Positions 42,352-52,154 of a stretch of DNA of 64,000 nt are shown here, piece by piece. The stretch lies in assembly GCA_964568975.1 (NCBI GenBank), contig CAZMSO010000005.1, forward strand, positions 47,350-111,349, read 5' to 3'. Origin of the DNA: CAZADA01 sp964568975 (GTDB lineage Bacteria > Pseudomonadota > Alphaproteobacteria > Caulobacterales > Maricaulaceae). Within the stretch, counting starts at the first letter, position 1, and every line of letters begins with the position of its first letter. The translations under genes and the position numbers were made by a program. A model generated the notes under the pieces. That model did not search any database. It saw nothing but the letters and a program-made list of their open reading frames with translations, and had not been told where the DNA came from.

Positions 42352-44016
42352 TCACGCGCGGGCGAATTTCTGGAACTTGATCCGCCGCGGAATGTCGGCG
42401 TCTTGGCCGAGGCGGTTTTTCTTGTCGTCCAAGTAATCGGCAAAATTACCCTCAAACCATTCCACATGACTGTCGCCCTCAAAGGCGAGAATGTGAGTGG
42501 CGATGCGGTCGAGGAAGAAGCGATCATGGCTGATCACCACGGCGCACCCGGCGTAATGCTCAAGCGCCTCTTCCAGAGCCGACAATGTCTCCACATCCAA
42601 GTCATTGGTCGGCTCGTCAAGCAAGAGCAAGTTTGAGCCCTCTTTCAGCTTTTTCGCCAACAAGATGCGGTTGCGCTCACCACCCGAGCATTTCGACACA
42701 GGCTTTTGCTGATCAGGTCCTTTGAAGTTGAAATTCGACACATAAGCGCGCGAGTTGATTTCTTTATCGCCTAACGTGATGACATCCAGCCCATCGGAAA
42801 TCGCTTGCCACACCGTGTGCTGGGGATCGAGGGCGTCGCGCGTCTGGTCCACATAGCCAAGCTTCACCGTCTCGCCTAAGCGGATCGCGCCCGCGTCCGG
42901 CTCCTCTTGGCCCGTGATCATCTTAAACAGCGTGGTTTTGCCCGCGCCATTGGGACCGATGACGCCGACAATGCCGCCCGGCGGCAAGCGGAAGGACAGA
43001 TCCTTAACGAGAATGCGGTCTTCAAAGCCTTTTGTGAGGCCATCGGCCTCCACCACAACGCCGCCTAAACGCGGGCCGGGCGGAATGTAAATCTGAGCGG
43101 TGGTGACGGCTTCCTGCTCGGCTTGGTCGCGCAGTTGCTCATAAGCTTTGATGCGCGCTTTTGATTTCGCCTGACGCGCTTTCGGGCTGGAGCGGATCCA
43201 TTCGAGCTCACGCGCGAGAGCCTTTGTGCGGTTCTCCGATTCCCGCCCTTCTTGGGCCATGCGCTTCGATTTCTGCTCAAGCCATGCGGAGTAATTGCCC
43301 TCATAAGGCACGCCGCGGCCACGATCGAGTTCAAGCGTCCAGCCCGTGATGTTGTCCAAGAAATAGCGATCATGGGTGACGAGGATCACAGCGCCTGGAT
43401 ACTCAATCAAATGGTGCTCAAGCCAGGCGACGGACTCCGCGTCGAGATGGTTGGTCGGCTCGTCCAACAGCAGCAGGTCGGGCTTGCTCAACAACAGCCG
43501 ACAAAGCGCCACACGCCGCTTCTCCCCGCCCGAAAGCGCCGTCACCTCCGCATCGCCGGGCGGGCACCGCAACGCATCCATCGCCATGTCGATGCGCGAA
43601 TCCACGTCCCACGCGTCTTTGGCGTCGATCTCCTCTTGAAGCGCAGTCATGCGCTCCATCAGCTCGTCCGTGTAATCGTCCGCCAATTGCGTGGACACAG
43701 CGTTATACTGATCCAAGAGCTGCTTCTCCGGCGAGCCCTCAATCACGTTTTCCCACACCGTCTTAGCGGGATCGAGTTCAGGCTCCTGGGGCAGATAGCC
43801 GGCTTGCGCTCCCTCCGCGAGCCAGGCCTCGCCTGTGAACTCAGTGTCGACGCCGGCCATGATGCGCAGCAGCGTCGACTTACCCGCGCCGTTGACGCCG
43901 ACGACGCCGATCTTAGCGTCCGGGTAGAAGGACAAGTGCACGCCTTCAAGCACCTTTTTCCCACCGCGGTAGGATTTGGTGAGATCCCGCATATGATAAA
44001 TGAATTGGCGCGCCAT
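42352..44016 (-). CDS. ettA: Energy-dependent translational throttle protein EttA
   Basis: 554 residues from ATG 44016 (MARQFIYHMRDLTKSY). ABC-F protein with two ATPase domains: Walker A GVNGAGKSTLL and GPNGAGKTTLF, signatures ALSGGEKRRVALC and CSGGERNRILLAK, Walker B LLLLDEPTNHLD and LLLLDEPTNDLD. The arm insertion (about residues 95-140) and the inter-domain linker match EttA. It binds the ribosomal E site and gates entry into elongation according to ATP/ADP. Monocistronic by position. Confidence 0.97.
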   Translation of the reverse strand: MARQFIYHMRDLTKSYRGGKKVLEGVHLSFYPDAKIGVVGVNGAGKSTLLRIMAGVDTEFTGEAWLAEGAQAGYLPQEPELDPAKTVWENVIEGSPEKQLLDQYNAVSTQLADDYTDELMERMTALQEEIDAKDAWDVDSRIDMAMDALRCPPGDAEVTALSGGEKRRVALCRLLLSKPDLLLLDEPTNHLDAESVAWLEHHLIEYPGAVILVTHDRYFLDNITGWTLELDRGRGVPYEGNYSAWLEQKSKRMAQEGRESENRTKALARELEWIRSSPKARQAKSKARIKAYEQLRDQAEQEAVTTAQIYIPPGPRLGGVVVEADGLTKGFEDRILVKDLSFRLPPGGIVGVIGPNGAGKTTLFKMITGQEEPDAGAIRLGETVKLGYVDQTRDALDPQHTVWQAISDGLDVITLGDKEINSRAYVSNFNFKGPDQQKPVSKCSGGERNRILLAKKLKEGSNLLLLDEPTNDLDVETLSALEEALEHYAGCAVVISHDRFFLDRIATHILAFEGDSHVEWFEGNFADYLDDKKNRLGQDADIPRRIKFQKFARA

Positions 44017-44193
44017 GACGACGACCTCCGGCAACCGGCCCACGCAAGCTGAGTCTGCGGTTGTAGCCGGCGTCGCCGCTCAATCCAAGCCGGCCGCGCG
44101 CGCCGGCGCGCCGCGACGCGCCCGTCGTCTCCACGCCGGCATTGCTTGAACGTCACTTGAGTTCGCCGCGGCCGCGCCCTATCACAGCAGGGC

Positions 44194-46314
44194 ATGAGTG
44201 TTGGATTTGTTAGCGCGCGCAGCGGCCTCGGCGCCGCAGTCATGGCTCTTGCGCTCAGCGCGACGGCCTGTGAACGGCGTGACGCGCCGCATCCGCCCGA
44301 TGAGACGGTGACGGCGTCGGGACCCGTCGCCTTGACGCCCCGCGGCCATTTCTTTGATGACCCAGAGCGAACTTTGGCGCGTGTGTCTCCAGACGGCCAG
44401 ACCTTAGCGTGGCTTGCGCGCCAAGGAGAAACGATCGCGTTGTGGACGGCGCCGGTGGCTGACTTGGAGGCGGCGCGCACGGTCGCGGCGACGCCAGACG
44501 CGGCGGTGTCGTATTATCAATGGGCGGCGAACAACACCCATGTGATTTACGGCCTTTACGCGCCCGCGACTGATGAAAACCGGGTCTTCAGCGTCGATGT
44601 CACACGCGGCGTGGTGGTCGACCTCACGCCGGACGCGCGCGCCGCCGCCGACCGCGGGGGCGTGCCCGTCAGCGCACGGGTTGTGGGGCTGAGCTTCGAT
44701 TACCCCGACGAGCTCTTAATCAGCGCGAATGATTATGATCCCGCTGTCCAAGACGTGCACCGGGTGAATGTCGTGTCCGGTGAAAGCTGGCGGATCCTGC
44801 GCAACAAGAAAAAGCTCGATAACTTCATCGCCGACGCGCAACTTGAGGTGCGTCTGGTGGAGGCCACGCGTGAGGATGGCGGGCGCGCGGCGTATGTGCG
44901 CGACGGCTCGGACGCCTGGCGGGAATTGGCGCGATGGTCGCCAGAAGACGCGACGCTGTCACGCATGATCGGCTTCGACGCCAGCGGCCGCGTGGTCTAT
45001 GGCGTCGACAGCGTCGGGCGCGAGACCGCCGCGCTGGTCCGCTACGACATCACCAGCCGCGACCGGACGGTGCTTGGGGCCGATGATCGCGCGGATGTCG
45101 ACTCCGTGACGATCCACCCCGCCACGCGGGCTGCGGACGCCTTCGCCGTCGACCGTCTCCAGAAAGACTGGATCCCGCTCACCGCCGACGCCGCGGACGC
45201 TTTTGCGCTGTTGCGGCGTACCTTCACCAGCGACGTGTCGATTACGAGCCGGTCCCTGGATGATCAAGTCTGGACGGTGTTCACACGCGCTGAGGACGAC
45301 CCCGGGACGTACCATCTGCTTAATCGGCGAGAGCAGACATTGACGCCGCTGTTCCAGATTTCACCGTTGCTGACCGCGGCTGTGCGATCGACGCGCAAAC
45401 CCGTTGTGATCAAAACTGAGGCCGGCTTCGATCTGGTGGCGCATTTGACATTGCCCGCGGGCGTCGACGCCAATGGCGATGGCCGCCCGGACACGCCCGC
45501 CCCGCTCATCATTGTCGCGCCGGACGGTCCCTGGAAACGGTTTCGCAGCGGCTTCGACCATCTCGACGCGTTCTTCGCTGACCGCGGCTACGCGGTGCTC
45601 GCGGTCAACGCGCGCGGCGCGAGCGGTTTCGGCAAAACGCACCTGAACGCGGTCGACGGCGACTGGGCCGGCGCGGTGCAAGACGACTTGACGGCCGCAG
45701 CGCGCTGGGCGGTGGCCAAAGCGGTCGCGTCGGCCGATCGCATCGGCGTGTTCGGCGTCCGCCTCGGCGGCCTGGCCGCGCTCGCAGCGACGGCGGGCGC
45801 GCCGGACACCTTCGCCTGCGCGACGGCCGTGTCGCCGGTGGCGGATGTGTCCACCTTTGTTGAGGAGCTGCCGCCGCACCATCGCGCTTATGTGAGCATG
45901 CTCACGCACATGGTCGGCGATCCGCGCGACCCCGCCGCGCGCGCGACCCAAGCCACGCGCTCCCTGGCGGCGTTCTTAAACGATGTGCGCCGGCCGGTTT
46001 TTGTGGTCCACGGCGACGCTGATCCCTCAGGCCAAGCGCCGCTGAGCCAAGCCGCGGCCCTGCGCGCGGCGGACGCGGACGCGCCAGTCACATACGCGTC
46101 CTTCCCTGATGAATCCGCGCTCATTATGAAGGAAGAGAACCGCCGCGGACTGGCGGCGGCGACGGAAGCCTTCTTCGCCGGATGCCTGGACGGGCGGGCC
46201 GCGCCGTCGGATGAGGCGATCGCTGCGTCGTCGCTGCAGGTGCTCACCAATCCCGACGCCTTGGCCGCCACGCGCGCCGTGGCGACGTCGCGCCCGCTGG
46301 CGTCCGCGCAGTAG
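44194..46314 (+). CDS. S9-family peptidase homologue lacking catalytic Ser and His (probable pseudoenzyme)
   Basis: 706 residues. Lipoprotein-like N-terminus ending SATAC (Cys26), seven-bladed-propeller-like middle (about 50-400), then the prolyl oligopeptidase C-terminal domain from about 405 (GFDLVAHLTLPAGVDANGDGRPD). The family GxSxGG nucleophile elbow reads GVRLGG, with Arg523 (CGC, 45760-45762) in place of Ser. The His motif DEGHG is DESALI, with Ala642 at the His position; the HGGP oxyanion segment is PDGP. The Asp region HGDADP remains. It is clearly a paralogue of the intact gene at 48745-50775. Hydrolase activity is unlikely; a binding or regulatory role is possible. Confidence 0.88.
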   Translation: MSVGFVSARSGLGAAVMALALSATACERRDAPHPPDETVTASGPVALTPRGHFFDDPERTLARVSPDGQTLAWLARQGETIALWTAPVADLEAARTVAATPDAAVSYYQWAANNTHVIYGLYAPATDENRVFSVDVTRGVVVDLTPDARAAADRGGVPVSARVVGLSFDYPDELLISANDYDPAVQDVHRVNVVSGESWRILRNKKKLDNFIADAQLEVRLVEATREDGGRAAYVRDGSDAWRELARWSPEDATLSRMIGFDASGRVVYGVDSVGRETAALVRYDITSRDRTVLGADDRADVDSVTIHPATRAADAFAVDRLQKDWIPLTADAADAFALLRRTFTSDVSITSRSLDDQVWTVFTRAEDDPGTYHLLNRREQTLTPLFQISPLLTAAVRSTRKPVVIKTEAGFDLVAHLTLPAGVDANGDGRPDTPAPLIIVAPDGPWKRFRSGFDHLDAFFADRGYAVLAVNARGASGFGKTHLNAVDGDWAGAVQDDLTAAARWAVAKAVASADRIGVFGVRLGGLAALAATAGAPDTFACATAVSPVADVSTFVEELPPHHRAYVSMLTHMVGDPRDPAARATQATRSLAAFLNDVRRPVFVVHGDADPSGQAPLSQAAALRAADADAPVTYASFPDESALIMKEENRRGLAAATEAFFAGCLDGRAAPSDEAIAASSLQVLTNPDALAATRAVATSRPLASAQ

Positions 46315-46400
46315 CGGCGGGTCGGGTACGAGCGGTGTTTGCGTTGGCGCGGCGAAGGAGCCACTCTCCGAACAGGCTGACAGGGGATGGGGGATTGGTG

Positions 46401-48695
46401 ATGACATTACGCGGGCGCACAACGCAGACACGCCGATCACGGGGCGGCGCAACCGGTCTCCGCGCCGCCCTCGCCGTTTTGGTCCTTGAAGGAGCTGGCA
46501 TGGTCGCAACGCCTGCCGCGCACGCCGCGCCGGATGATCGGATGCTGACGCCTGAGCGCATCGACGCCGCGCCCAATCTCAACGGCCCCTCGCCCCAGGG
46601 GCTGCGATTCGCTCCGGATGGGCGCTCGATCTCGTATCTGCAGGGCAAAGACACAGATCCCAACCGCTTGCATGTGTGGACCGCCTCCGTCGACGGCGGC
46701 GCGCCGATCCTGGTGGTCGACGCCGACGCCCTGATGGACGCGTCCAAGACGCTGTCGGAGGCCGAGAAAGCCCGCCGCGAGCGCCGGCGCGTGCGCGAAG
46801 GCGGCGTGGTGGAGTACGCGTGGGACGAACAAGGCGAGCGCCTCCTCGTCCCCTTGGATGGGGATCTCTATGTCGCCGAAGCGCGCCCGGACGCGCCCGC
46901 CCCGCAGCGCATCACGAACACGCCCGCTGACGAGATCGACGCGCGCTTGTCGCCGAAGGGACGCTTTGTGACGTTTGTGCGCGACAACACGCTCTACGCC
47001 TATGACACCGTCGAGGAGAAAGAGATCCGCCTGTCGCCGCGCGCCGAGGATGCGATCGCCTATGGCGTCGCAGAGTTCGTGGCTCAAGAGGAACTGAGCC
47101 GCTACACCGGCTATTGGTGGTCGCCGAGCGAACGGTTCATCGCGTTTGCGCGCGTGGATGAAAGCCCCGTGGCGGTGATCCAGCGTCCGGAAATCGGGCC
47201 GGAGGGCGTCACTTTGCAAGCCCAGCGCTACCCGCGCGCGGGCGCGGCCAACGCGGTGGTGAGCCTGCTGGTGCGCGACATGCGAACTGGCGAGACCGTC
47301 GAGGCCGACCTTGGCGCGGACACTGACGTTTATCTCGCGCGTGCGGCCTGGATGACCCACGGCGTTGGTGAGACGCTGGTGGTGCAGCGCCTCAACCGCG
47401 ATCAGACGCGGCTGGACGTGATGGACGTCAATCCTGAGACGGGCGCGACGACGCGGCTGTTCACCGAAGCCAATGATGTGTGGATCAACCTCCATGACGA
47501 CTTGCGTCCTTTGGACACAAGCGACGCGTTTTTGTGGAGTTCCGAGCGCAGCGGCTATCGCCATCTGTATCTTTACGACGCTGATGGGGATTTGATCCGT
47601 CCGGTGACCCGCGGCGACTGGGCGGTTAAGCGCCTTGTCGGCGTCGATGAGGAAAACGGAACCGCCTATTTCGAAGGCTTCGCGGACACGCCGTTAGAGA
47701 CACACCTCTATCGTGTGTCGTACAGCCGTGACGGTGCGGGCGTGACGCGGATCACAGCGCCGGGGGCGACCTGGTCAGTGACCATGAACAGCGACGCGAC
47801 GCGGTTTATCGGCGTGTCGTCAAGCCCCAACCAACCGCCGCAGACGGGCCTTTATGACGCGGACGGCGCGCTTATTCGGTGGCTGGAGGAAAACCGCCTC
47901 GACGACGACCATCCTTATGCGCCCTACCTCGCGCGCCACGCGACGCCGGAATTCGGCGTGCTGGAGGCCGACGGCGGCGCTGTGCTTCATTATCAAGTGT
48001 TGACGCCGGCCCGCTGCAGCGCCGAGGCCCCGTGCCCGGCGGTCTTGTCCGTGTATGGCGGCCCCCACGCCCAGACAGTGACCCGCGGCTGGACCCGCTT
48101 AAGCGATCAAATGCTCGTCCATCACGGTTTTGTGGTGTTTCGCCTCGACAATCGCGGCTCGGCCAATCGCGGCGTCGGCTTTGAAGCGCCGATAAAGGGC
48201 CGCCTCGGCGATGTGGAGGTGGCCGATCAGCTGCGCGGCCTGACGCATCTGAAGTCTCTGCCCTTTGTCGACGCCGATCGGGTCGGCGTGTTCGGTTGGT
48301 CTTACGGCGGGTACATGACGCTGAAGCTCATGGCGGCTGCGCCTGAGGCGTTCGCCGCCGGCGTCGCCGGCGCCCCGGTCACGGACTGGGCTCTTTATGA
48401 CACCGCCTACACAGAGCGCTATCTCGGCGCGCCCCAGGACAATCCCGACGGCTATGCGGCCTCCTCCGCGCTAGCGGGGGCTGCAGCGATCGCCCGCCCG
48501 CTCCTCGTCATGCACGGCATGGCTGACGACAATGTCGTGCTCGACCATTCAACACGGCTGTTTAAGACGCTGCAGGATGCAGGCGTGGTGTTTGAAACCG
48601 CGGTCTACCCGGGCGAACGTCACGGGCTCTATGGCGCGCGCGCGCATATGGCGGCGACTTATCTCGATTTTTTCCGTCGTCGCCTCGCGCCCTAA
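46401..48695 (+). CDS. Dipeptidyl-peptidase IV-type S9 peptidase
   Basis: 764 residues from ATG 46401. Signal peptide ends near TPAAHAA. DPP IV propeller N-terminal domain with the double-Glu motif FVAQEELSRYTGYWWSP (Glu230/Glu231), which anchors substrate N-termini, and the catalytic domain with FGWSYGGYM (Ser634), HGMADDNV (Asp710) and GERHGL (His741). It removes X-Pro or X-Ala dipeptides from peptide N-termini in the periplasm or outside. 86 bases after the degenerate S9 gene, same strand. Confidence 0.95.
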   Translation: MTLRGRTTQTRRSRGGATGLRAALAVLVLEGAGMVATPAAHAAPDDRMLTPERIDAAPNLNGPSPQGLRFAPDGRSISYLQGKDTDPNRLHVWTASVDGGAPILVVDADALMDASKTLSEAEKARRERRRVREGGVVEYAWDEQGERLLVPLDGDLYVAEARPDAPAPQRITNTPADEIDARLSPKGRFVTFVRDNTLYAYDTVEEKEIRLSPRAEDAIAYGVAEFVAQEELSRYTGYWWSPSERFIAFARVDESPVAVIQRPEIGPEGVTLQAQRYPRAGAANAVVSLLVRDMRTGETVEADLGADTDVYLARAAWMTHGVGETLVVQRLNRDQTRLDVMDVNPETGATTRLFTEANDVWINLHDDLRPLDTSDAFLWSSERSGYRHLYLYDADGDLIRPVTRGDWAVKRLVGVDEENGTAYFEGFADTPLETHLYRVSYSRDGAGVTRITAPGATWSVTMNSDATRFIGVSSSPNQPPQTGLYDADGALIRWLEENRLDDDHPYAPYLARHATPEFGVLEADGGAVLHYQVLTPARCSAEAPCPAVLSVYGGPHAQTVTRGWTRLSDQMLVHHGFVVFRLDNRGSANRGVGFEAPIKGRLGDVEVADQLRGLTHLKSLPFVDADRVGVFGWSYGGYMTLKLMAAAPEAFAAGVAGAPVTDWALYDTAYTERYLGAPQDNPDGYAASSALAGAAAIARPLLVMHGMADDNVVLDHSTRLFKTLQDAGVVFETAVYPGERHGLYGARAHMAATYLDFFRRRLAP

Positions 48696-48744
48696 CAGGG
48701 CGATCAGAGGGGCGCTGCGGCGCGGCAAGGATTGTGGGCGAAGC

Positions 48745-50775
48745 ATGAGCCGGCGTGTGTGTGGGAGTATCGTCGCCGTGGTCGCACTGGCGACGCTGGC
48801 GGGCTGTTCGAGCCTCATAAGCGGGGTGGGGTTCGCTGGCGCACGCGGCGTGATCCCGCGCGCGGCCTTATTCGGCGATCCCGAGCGCGCCCAGGCGCGG
48901 ATCAGTCCCGACGGGCGCTGGATCAGCTGGGTCGCGCCGTGGAACGGCGTGTTGAATGTGTGGCTCGCCCCGGTGGAGGAGCTGACTGCGGCGCGGCCGC
49001 TGACGCGCGAGCGTGAGCGCGATGTGACGCGCCACCACTGGGCGTGGGACTCCCAAAGCATTCTCTTTCCCAAAGCCCCGGGAGAGGATGAGGATCATCA
49101 TCTCCACCTCGTCTCCATCCGCGGCGGCGCCAGCCGCGACCTTACCCCCGTGCCGGCGGGCGCGCGCGCGGTTCTGTTGGGCCTGTCCGCCCGGCGCCCG
49201 GACGTGGCGCTGGTGGGCATGAACACGCGCGATGCGCGCCTGTTTGATGTGTACGAAATCACCATCGCCACGGGCGAACGACGCTTAGTGGCGGAAAATC
49301 CCGGCTTTTCCGCCTGGATCGCTGATCATGACCTCGCCCCGCGCCTGGCTGTGCGCCGAACGGCCGGCGGCGGCGCGACACTGGCGCGTCGCGACGGCGA
49401 CGACGGGCCATGGACGGACGTGCTCACGCTTGATCCCGAGGACGCCTTCACCCACGCCGCAATCGGCTTCGACGCCGATGGCGCGCGCGCCTTCCTGATC
49501 GACAGCCGCGATCGCGACACCGCCGCCCTCGTCGCATGGGACCCCGAAACGTCAGAGACCACGGTCCTGGCGCACGACGAGCGCGCCGACGTCAGCACAG
49601 TCCTCACCCACCCACAAACCGGCGAACCCATCGCCTTCGCGGTCGAGCACGCGCGCACGAACTGGACCGCCCTTGATCCCGAGTACGCCGACGACATCGC
49701 CCTCATCAGCGCCGAAATCGACGGCGAAGTGAGCATTGTGTCCATGACGGAGGACGCCAATCAGTGGGTCATCCATGCGGATGGGCCCCAGCAGCCAGGC
49801 GCTTACGCCCTTTATGACCGCGAGGCGGCGACGGTCACGCCGCTCTTCGCCACGCGCCCGAAGCTCTCTGGCGCGCGCCTTGCGCCCATGACGGCGGTGA
49901 CCATCCTCGCGCGCGACGGCCTTTCCCTGCCTGGATATCTGACCGTGCCGCCGGACGTTGATCGCGACGGCGACGCGCGCCCGGACGCGCCACGGCCGCT
50001 CGTCTTATCCGTCCACGGAGGACCGTGGGCGCGCGACTCCTATGGCTTTGATCCCGTCCACCAATGGCTCGCTAATCGCGGATACGCTGTGCTGTCAGTG
50101 AATTACCGCGGCTCACGCGGCTTCGGCAAAACCTTCATGAACGCCGGCGTCGGCGAGTTCGCCGGCGCAATGCACACGGATTTGATTGACGCTGTGGATT
50201 GGGCGATTGCGCGCGGCGTCGCCGATCCAAACCGCGTCGCGATCGCCGGCGCCTCTTATGGCGGCTACGCCGCGCTGGTCGGCCTCACCTTCACGCCCGA
50301 GCGCTTCGCTTGCGGCGTCGATATCGCCGGGCCGCCCAGCCTGGTGTCGCTGGTGGAGAGTTTTCCGCCGTTCTGGGCGCCGTTCTTAGACGCCAGCTGG
50401 CGGCGATTCGTCGGCGATCCGTCCAATGTGCAAGAACGTGCGGAGATGTTGTCACGCTCGCCGATCGCGCGGCTGGACGCGCTGCGCAGCCCGCTCCTGA
50501 TCGGCCAAGGCGGCGATGATCCCCGTGTCACCGCCCGAGAAACCGACCGGCTTGTCGAGGCGTTGTCCAAACGCGGGGCCGCGATTGTCTATGTGATGTT
50601 TCCCGATGAAGGCCATGGCCTCAAACGGCCGGAAAACCGCATCGCCTTCAACGCGTTGGCGGAGGGGTTCCTCGCGCAGTGCCTTGGCGGGCGCGCCGAA
50701 CCGGTGGGGCGGGCGCTGGAGGCCTCCTCGGTGGACATTGTGTATGGCGGAGAGTTCATCGGTGTGACGAATTGA
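48745..50775 (+). CDS. S9-family (prolyl oligopeptidase-like) peptidase, lipoprotein, catalytic triad intact
   Basis: 676 residues from ATG 48745. Lipobox LAGC (Cys21). Propeller N-terminal part and a C-terminal alpha/beta hydrolase with LSVHGGPWARDSYGFD (oxyanion), AGASYGGYAAL (Ser504), QGGDDPRV (Asp592) and FPDEGHGLKRPENR (His624). Cleaves short peptides at the cell surface or periplasm; exact specificity is unknown. Closely parallels the degenerate S9 gene two positions upstream over the whole length (VDRDGDARPD/VDANGDGRPD, RGFGKTFMNA/SGFGKTHLNA), indicating duplication. Confidence 0.95.
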   Translation: MSRRVCGSIVAVVALATLAGCSSLISGVGFAGARGVIPRAALFGDPERAQARISPDGRWISWVAPWNGVLNVWLAPVEELTAARPLTRERERDVTRHHWAWDSQSILFPKAPGEDEDHHLHLVSIRGGASRDLTPVPAGARAVLLGLSARRPDVALVGMNTRDARLFDVYEITIATGERRLVAENPGFSAWIADHDLAPRLAVRRTAGGGATLARRDGDDGPWTDVLTLDPEDAFTHAAIGFDADGARAFLIDSRDRDTAALVAWDPETSETTVLAHDERADVSTVLTHPQTGEPIAFAVEHARTNWTALDPEYADDIALISAEIDGEVSIVSMTEDANQWVIHADGPQQPGAYALYDREAATVTPLFATRPKLSGARLAPMTAVTILARDGLSLPGYLTVPPDVDRDGDARPDAPRPLVLSVHGGPWARDSYGFDPVHQWLANRGYAVLSVNYRGSRGFGKTFMNAGVGEFAGAMHTDLIDAVDWAIARGVADPNRVAIAGASYGGYAALVGLTFTPERFACGVDIAGPPSLVSLVESFPPFWAPFLDASWRRFVGDPSNVQERAEMLSRSPIARLDALRSPLLIGQGGDDPRVTARETDRLVEALSKRGAAIVYVMFPDEGHGLKRPENRIAFNALAEGFLAQCLGGRAEPVGRALEASSVDIVYGGEFIGVTN

Positions 50776-50803
50776 CCAAAGGCCCGTTGACGGCGGTTCC
50801 GCC

Positions 50804-51283
50804 TTACGGCGTGGTCAGCAACACCGCACACACCGCTTCAAGGCCCGCGGCGTCCTCGGCGTCGAAGGCGTCAGGCTCGGTGGAATCCACATCAAGCACC
50901 CCCGCCAAAGCGCCCGCGCGGTCAAACACCGGCGCGACAATCTCCGAGCGGGTGCGGCTGTCGCACGCGATATGGCCGTCAAACCGCGCCACATCCGGAA
51001 CGAGAATCGTTTCACGTCGCGCCGCCGCCGTCCCGCACACGCCGCGGCCTAGACGGATGCGCAAACAGCCCAGCGTGCCCTGATAGGGCCCCACCACGAG
51101 CTCATCCTTCCGGTCGGGATCGAGGAGGTAGAAGCCGGTCCAAAAGAAGCGCGGCGCAAAGGCCGTCGCCAACAGGCTCGCGGCCGTCGCGTAGCGCGCC
51201 GTGTGGGAGGGCTCCCCCGCGATGACCGCTTGGAGTTCGTTGACCAACTCAGCGTATCGGTTGGAGATGGCGGTCGTGGCCAT
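50804..51283 (-). CDS. Free methionine-(R)-sulfoxide reductase (GAF domain)
   Basis: 159 residues from ATG 51283. GAF-domain fRMsr: FFWTGFYLLDP, LVVGPYQGTLGC, RGVCGTAA, GHIACDSRTRSEIVAPV. The three catalytic-network cysteines are Cys73, Cys83 and Cys107, with the same 10 and 24 spacing as E. coli fRMsr. Reduces free L-methionine-(R)-sulfoxide in the cytoplasm using thioredoxin. Divergent from the SIMPL-domain gene with about 40 bases between starts; a longer minus frame to 51742 is rejected because it overlaps that gene. Confidence 0.95.
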   Translation of the reverse strand: MATTAISNRYAELVNELQAVIAGEPSHTARYATAASLLATAFAPRFFWTGFYLLDPDRKDELVVGPYQGTLGCLRIRLGRGVCGTAAARRETILVPDVARFDGHIACDSRTRSEIVAPVFDRAGALAGVLDVDSTEPDAFDAEDAAGLEAVCAVLLTTP

Positions 51284-51322
51284 GAGCGTTCCGTCGGGTC
51301 GCTGGGACACAGGGAGATGATG

Positions 51323-52105
51323 ATGCAGGTGACGCCGTTCAACGCCTTTGCGCGCGCCCTTGTCGCCGCGTTCGCCGGCCTGGCCATGGGGTGCTCGCTG
51401 CAAGTGGACAATCAGTCTGAGCCCGCGGTGACGGTCCGTGGTGAAACGACGCTGCGCCGTCCAGCTGAAGTGTTTGAGATTGAAGGCGTGATCCGCGCGC
51501 GCGCGGTGGATCGCGACGCGACGCTCGCGCAAGTGGCGGAGACCTTGCGCGGCCTGCGCGATGCAATTGGCAGTCTCCGCGGACTGGAGACGCTGGCTTT
51601 CACCGCCGATGACATGGAGGTGGAGACGGTGCGTCCCTTCGGCTGCGCGGCGCAATTCCGCGGCGAGCAGCGACCCGTCGACTGCGCGCCCATTGCGTAT
51701 AGCGCCGTCATCCCCTTTCGCGTGCGCGGCGGGCCTCGCCAAGCCGCCGGTGATGCGGCGTCTTTGTTGGCGGAGCGAGGCGCGGAGGCGGTGCGCCTAG
51801 TGTCCTTCGACGTCGCTGACCCCGACGGCATGCGCGCTCAAGCCCGCCGCCAAGCGGTGTTGGAGGCGCTGCAAACGGCGGAAGAATTGGCCGCCAACTC
51901 CGGCGCGGCCTTGGGTCCGGTGATCTCCATCGATTACGGCGACGTCGGATACCCCCCATCGCCCCGAGCGCGTCTTGCGCAACCGGAAGACATCGTCGCC
52001 ACGGGGCTGCGCACGAGCCCGAGGGCCTCCATCCGCCTCACACCGGAGGAGATTGAGGTCACCGAACGCGTCACGGTGGTGTTTGAGTTGCGCGAGCGTT
52101 CGTGA
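51323..52105 (+). CDS. SIMPL-domain (DUF541) lipoprotein
   Basis: 260 residues. Three consecutive ATG codons at 51317-51325; agggag at 51311-51316 favours the third. Lipobox AMGC. DUF541/SIMPL layout: TVRGETTLRRPAEVFEIEGVIRARAVDRDATLAQVAETL, YSAVIPFRVRGG, and ARRQAVLEALQTAEELAANSGAALGPVISIDYG are typical (residues shared with BP26/SIMPL proteins). Role in the envelope is unknown for bacteria generally. Converges on the last gene of the T2SS operon. Confidence 0.88.
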   Translation: MQVTPFNAFARALVAAFAGLAMGCSLQVDNQSEPAVTVRGETTLRRPAEVFEIEGVIRARAVDRDATLAQVAETLRGLRDAIGSLRGLETLAFTADDMEVETVRPFGCAAQFRGEQRPVDCAPIAYSAVIPFRVRGGPRQAAGDAASLLAERGAEAVRLVSFDVADPDGMRAQARRQAVLEALQTAEELAANSGAALGPVISIDYGDVGYPPSPRARLAQPEDIVATGLRTSPRASIRLTPEEIEVTERVTVVFELRERS

Positions 52106-52154
52106 CGGACGACGGCGAAGCCGACACTCGGTGCGGGGCCCGACGCCGCGCCCC

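Noticed and set aside
44194..46314. Calling the degenerate S9 gene a pseudogene
   Set aside because: Its frame is intact over 706 codons with signal peptide and domain layout preserved; loss of catalytic residues alone indicates a pseudoenzyme rather than a decayed gene.
46437..47564. 375-codon minus-strand frame
   Set aside because: Antisense to the DPP IV-type peptidase gene.
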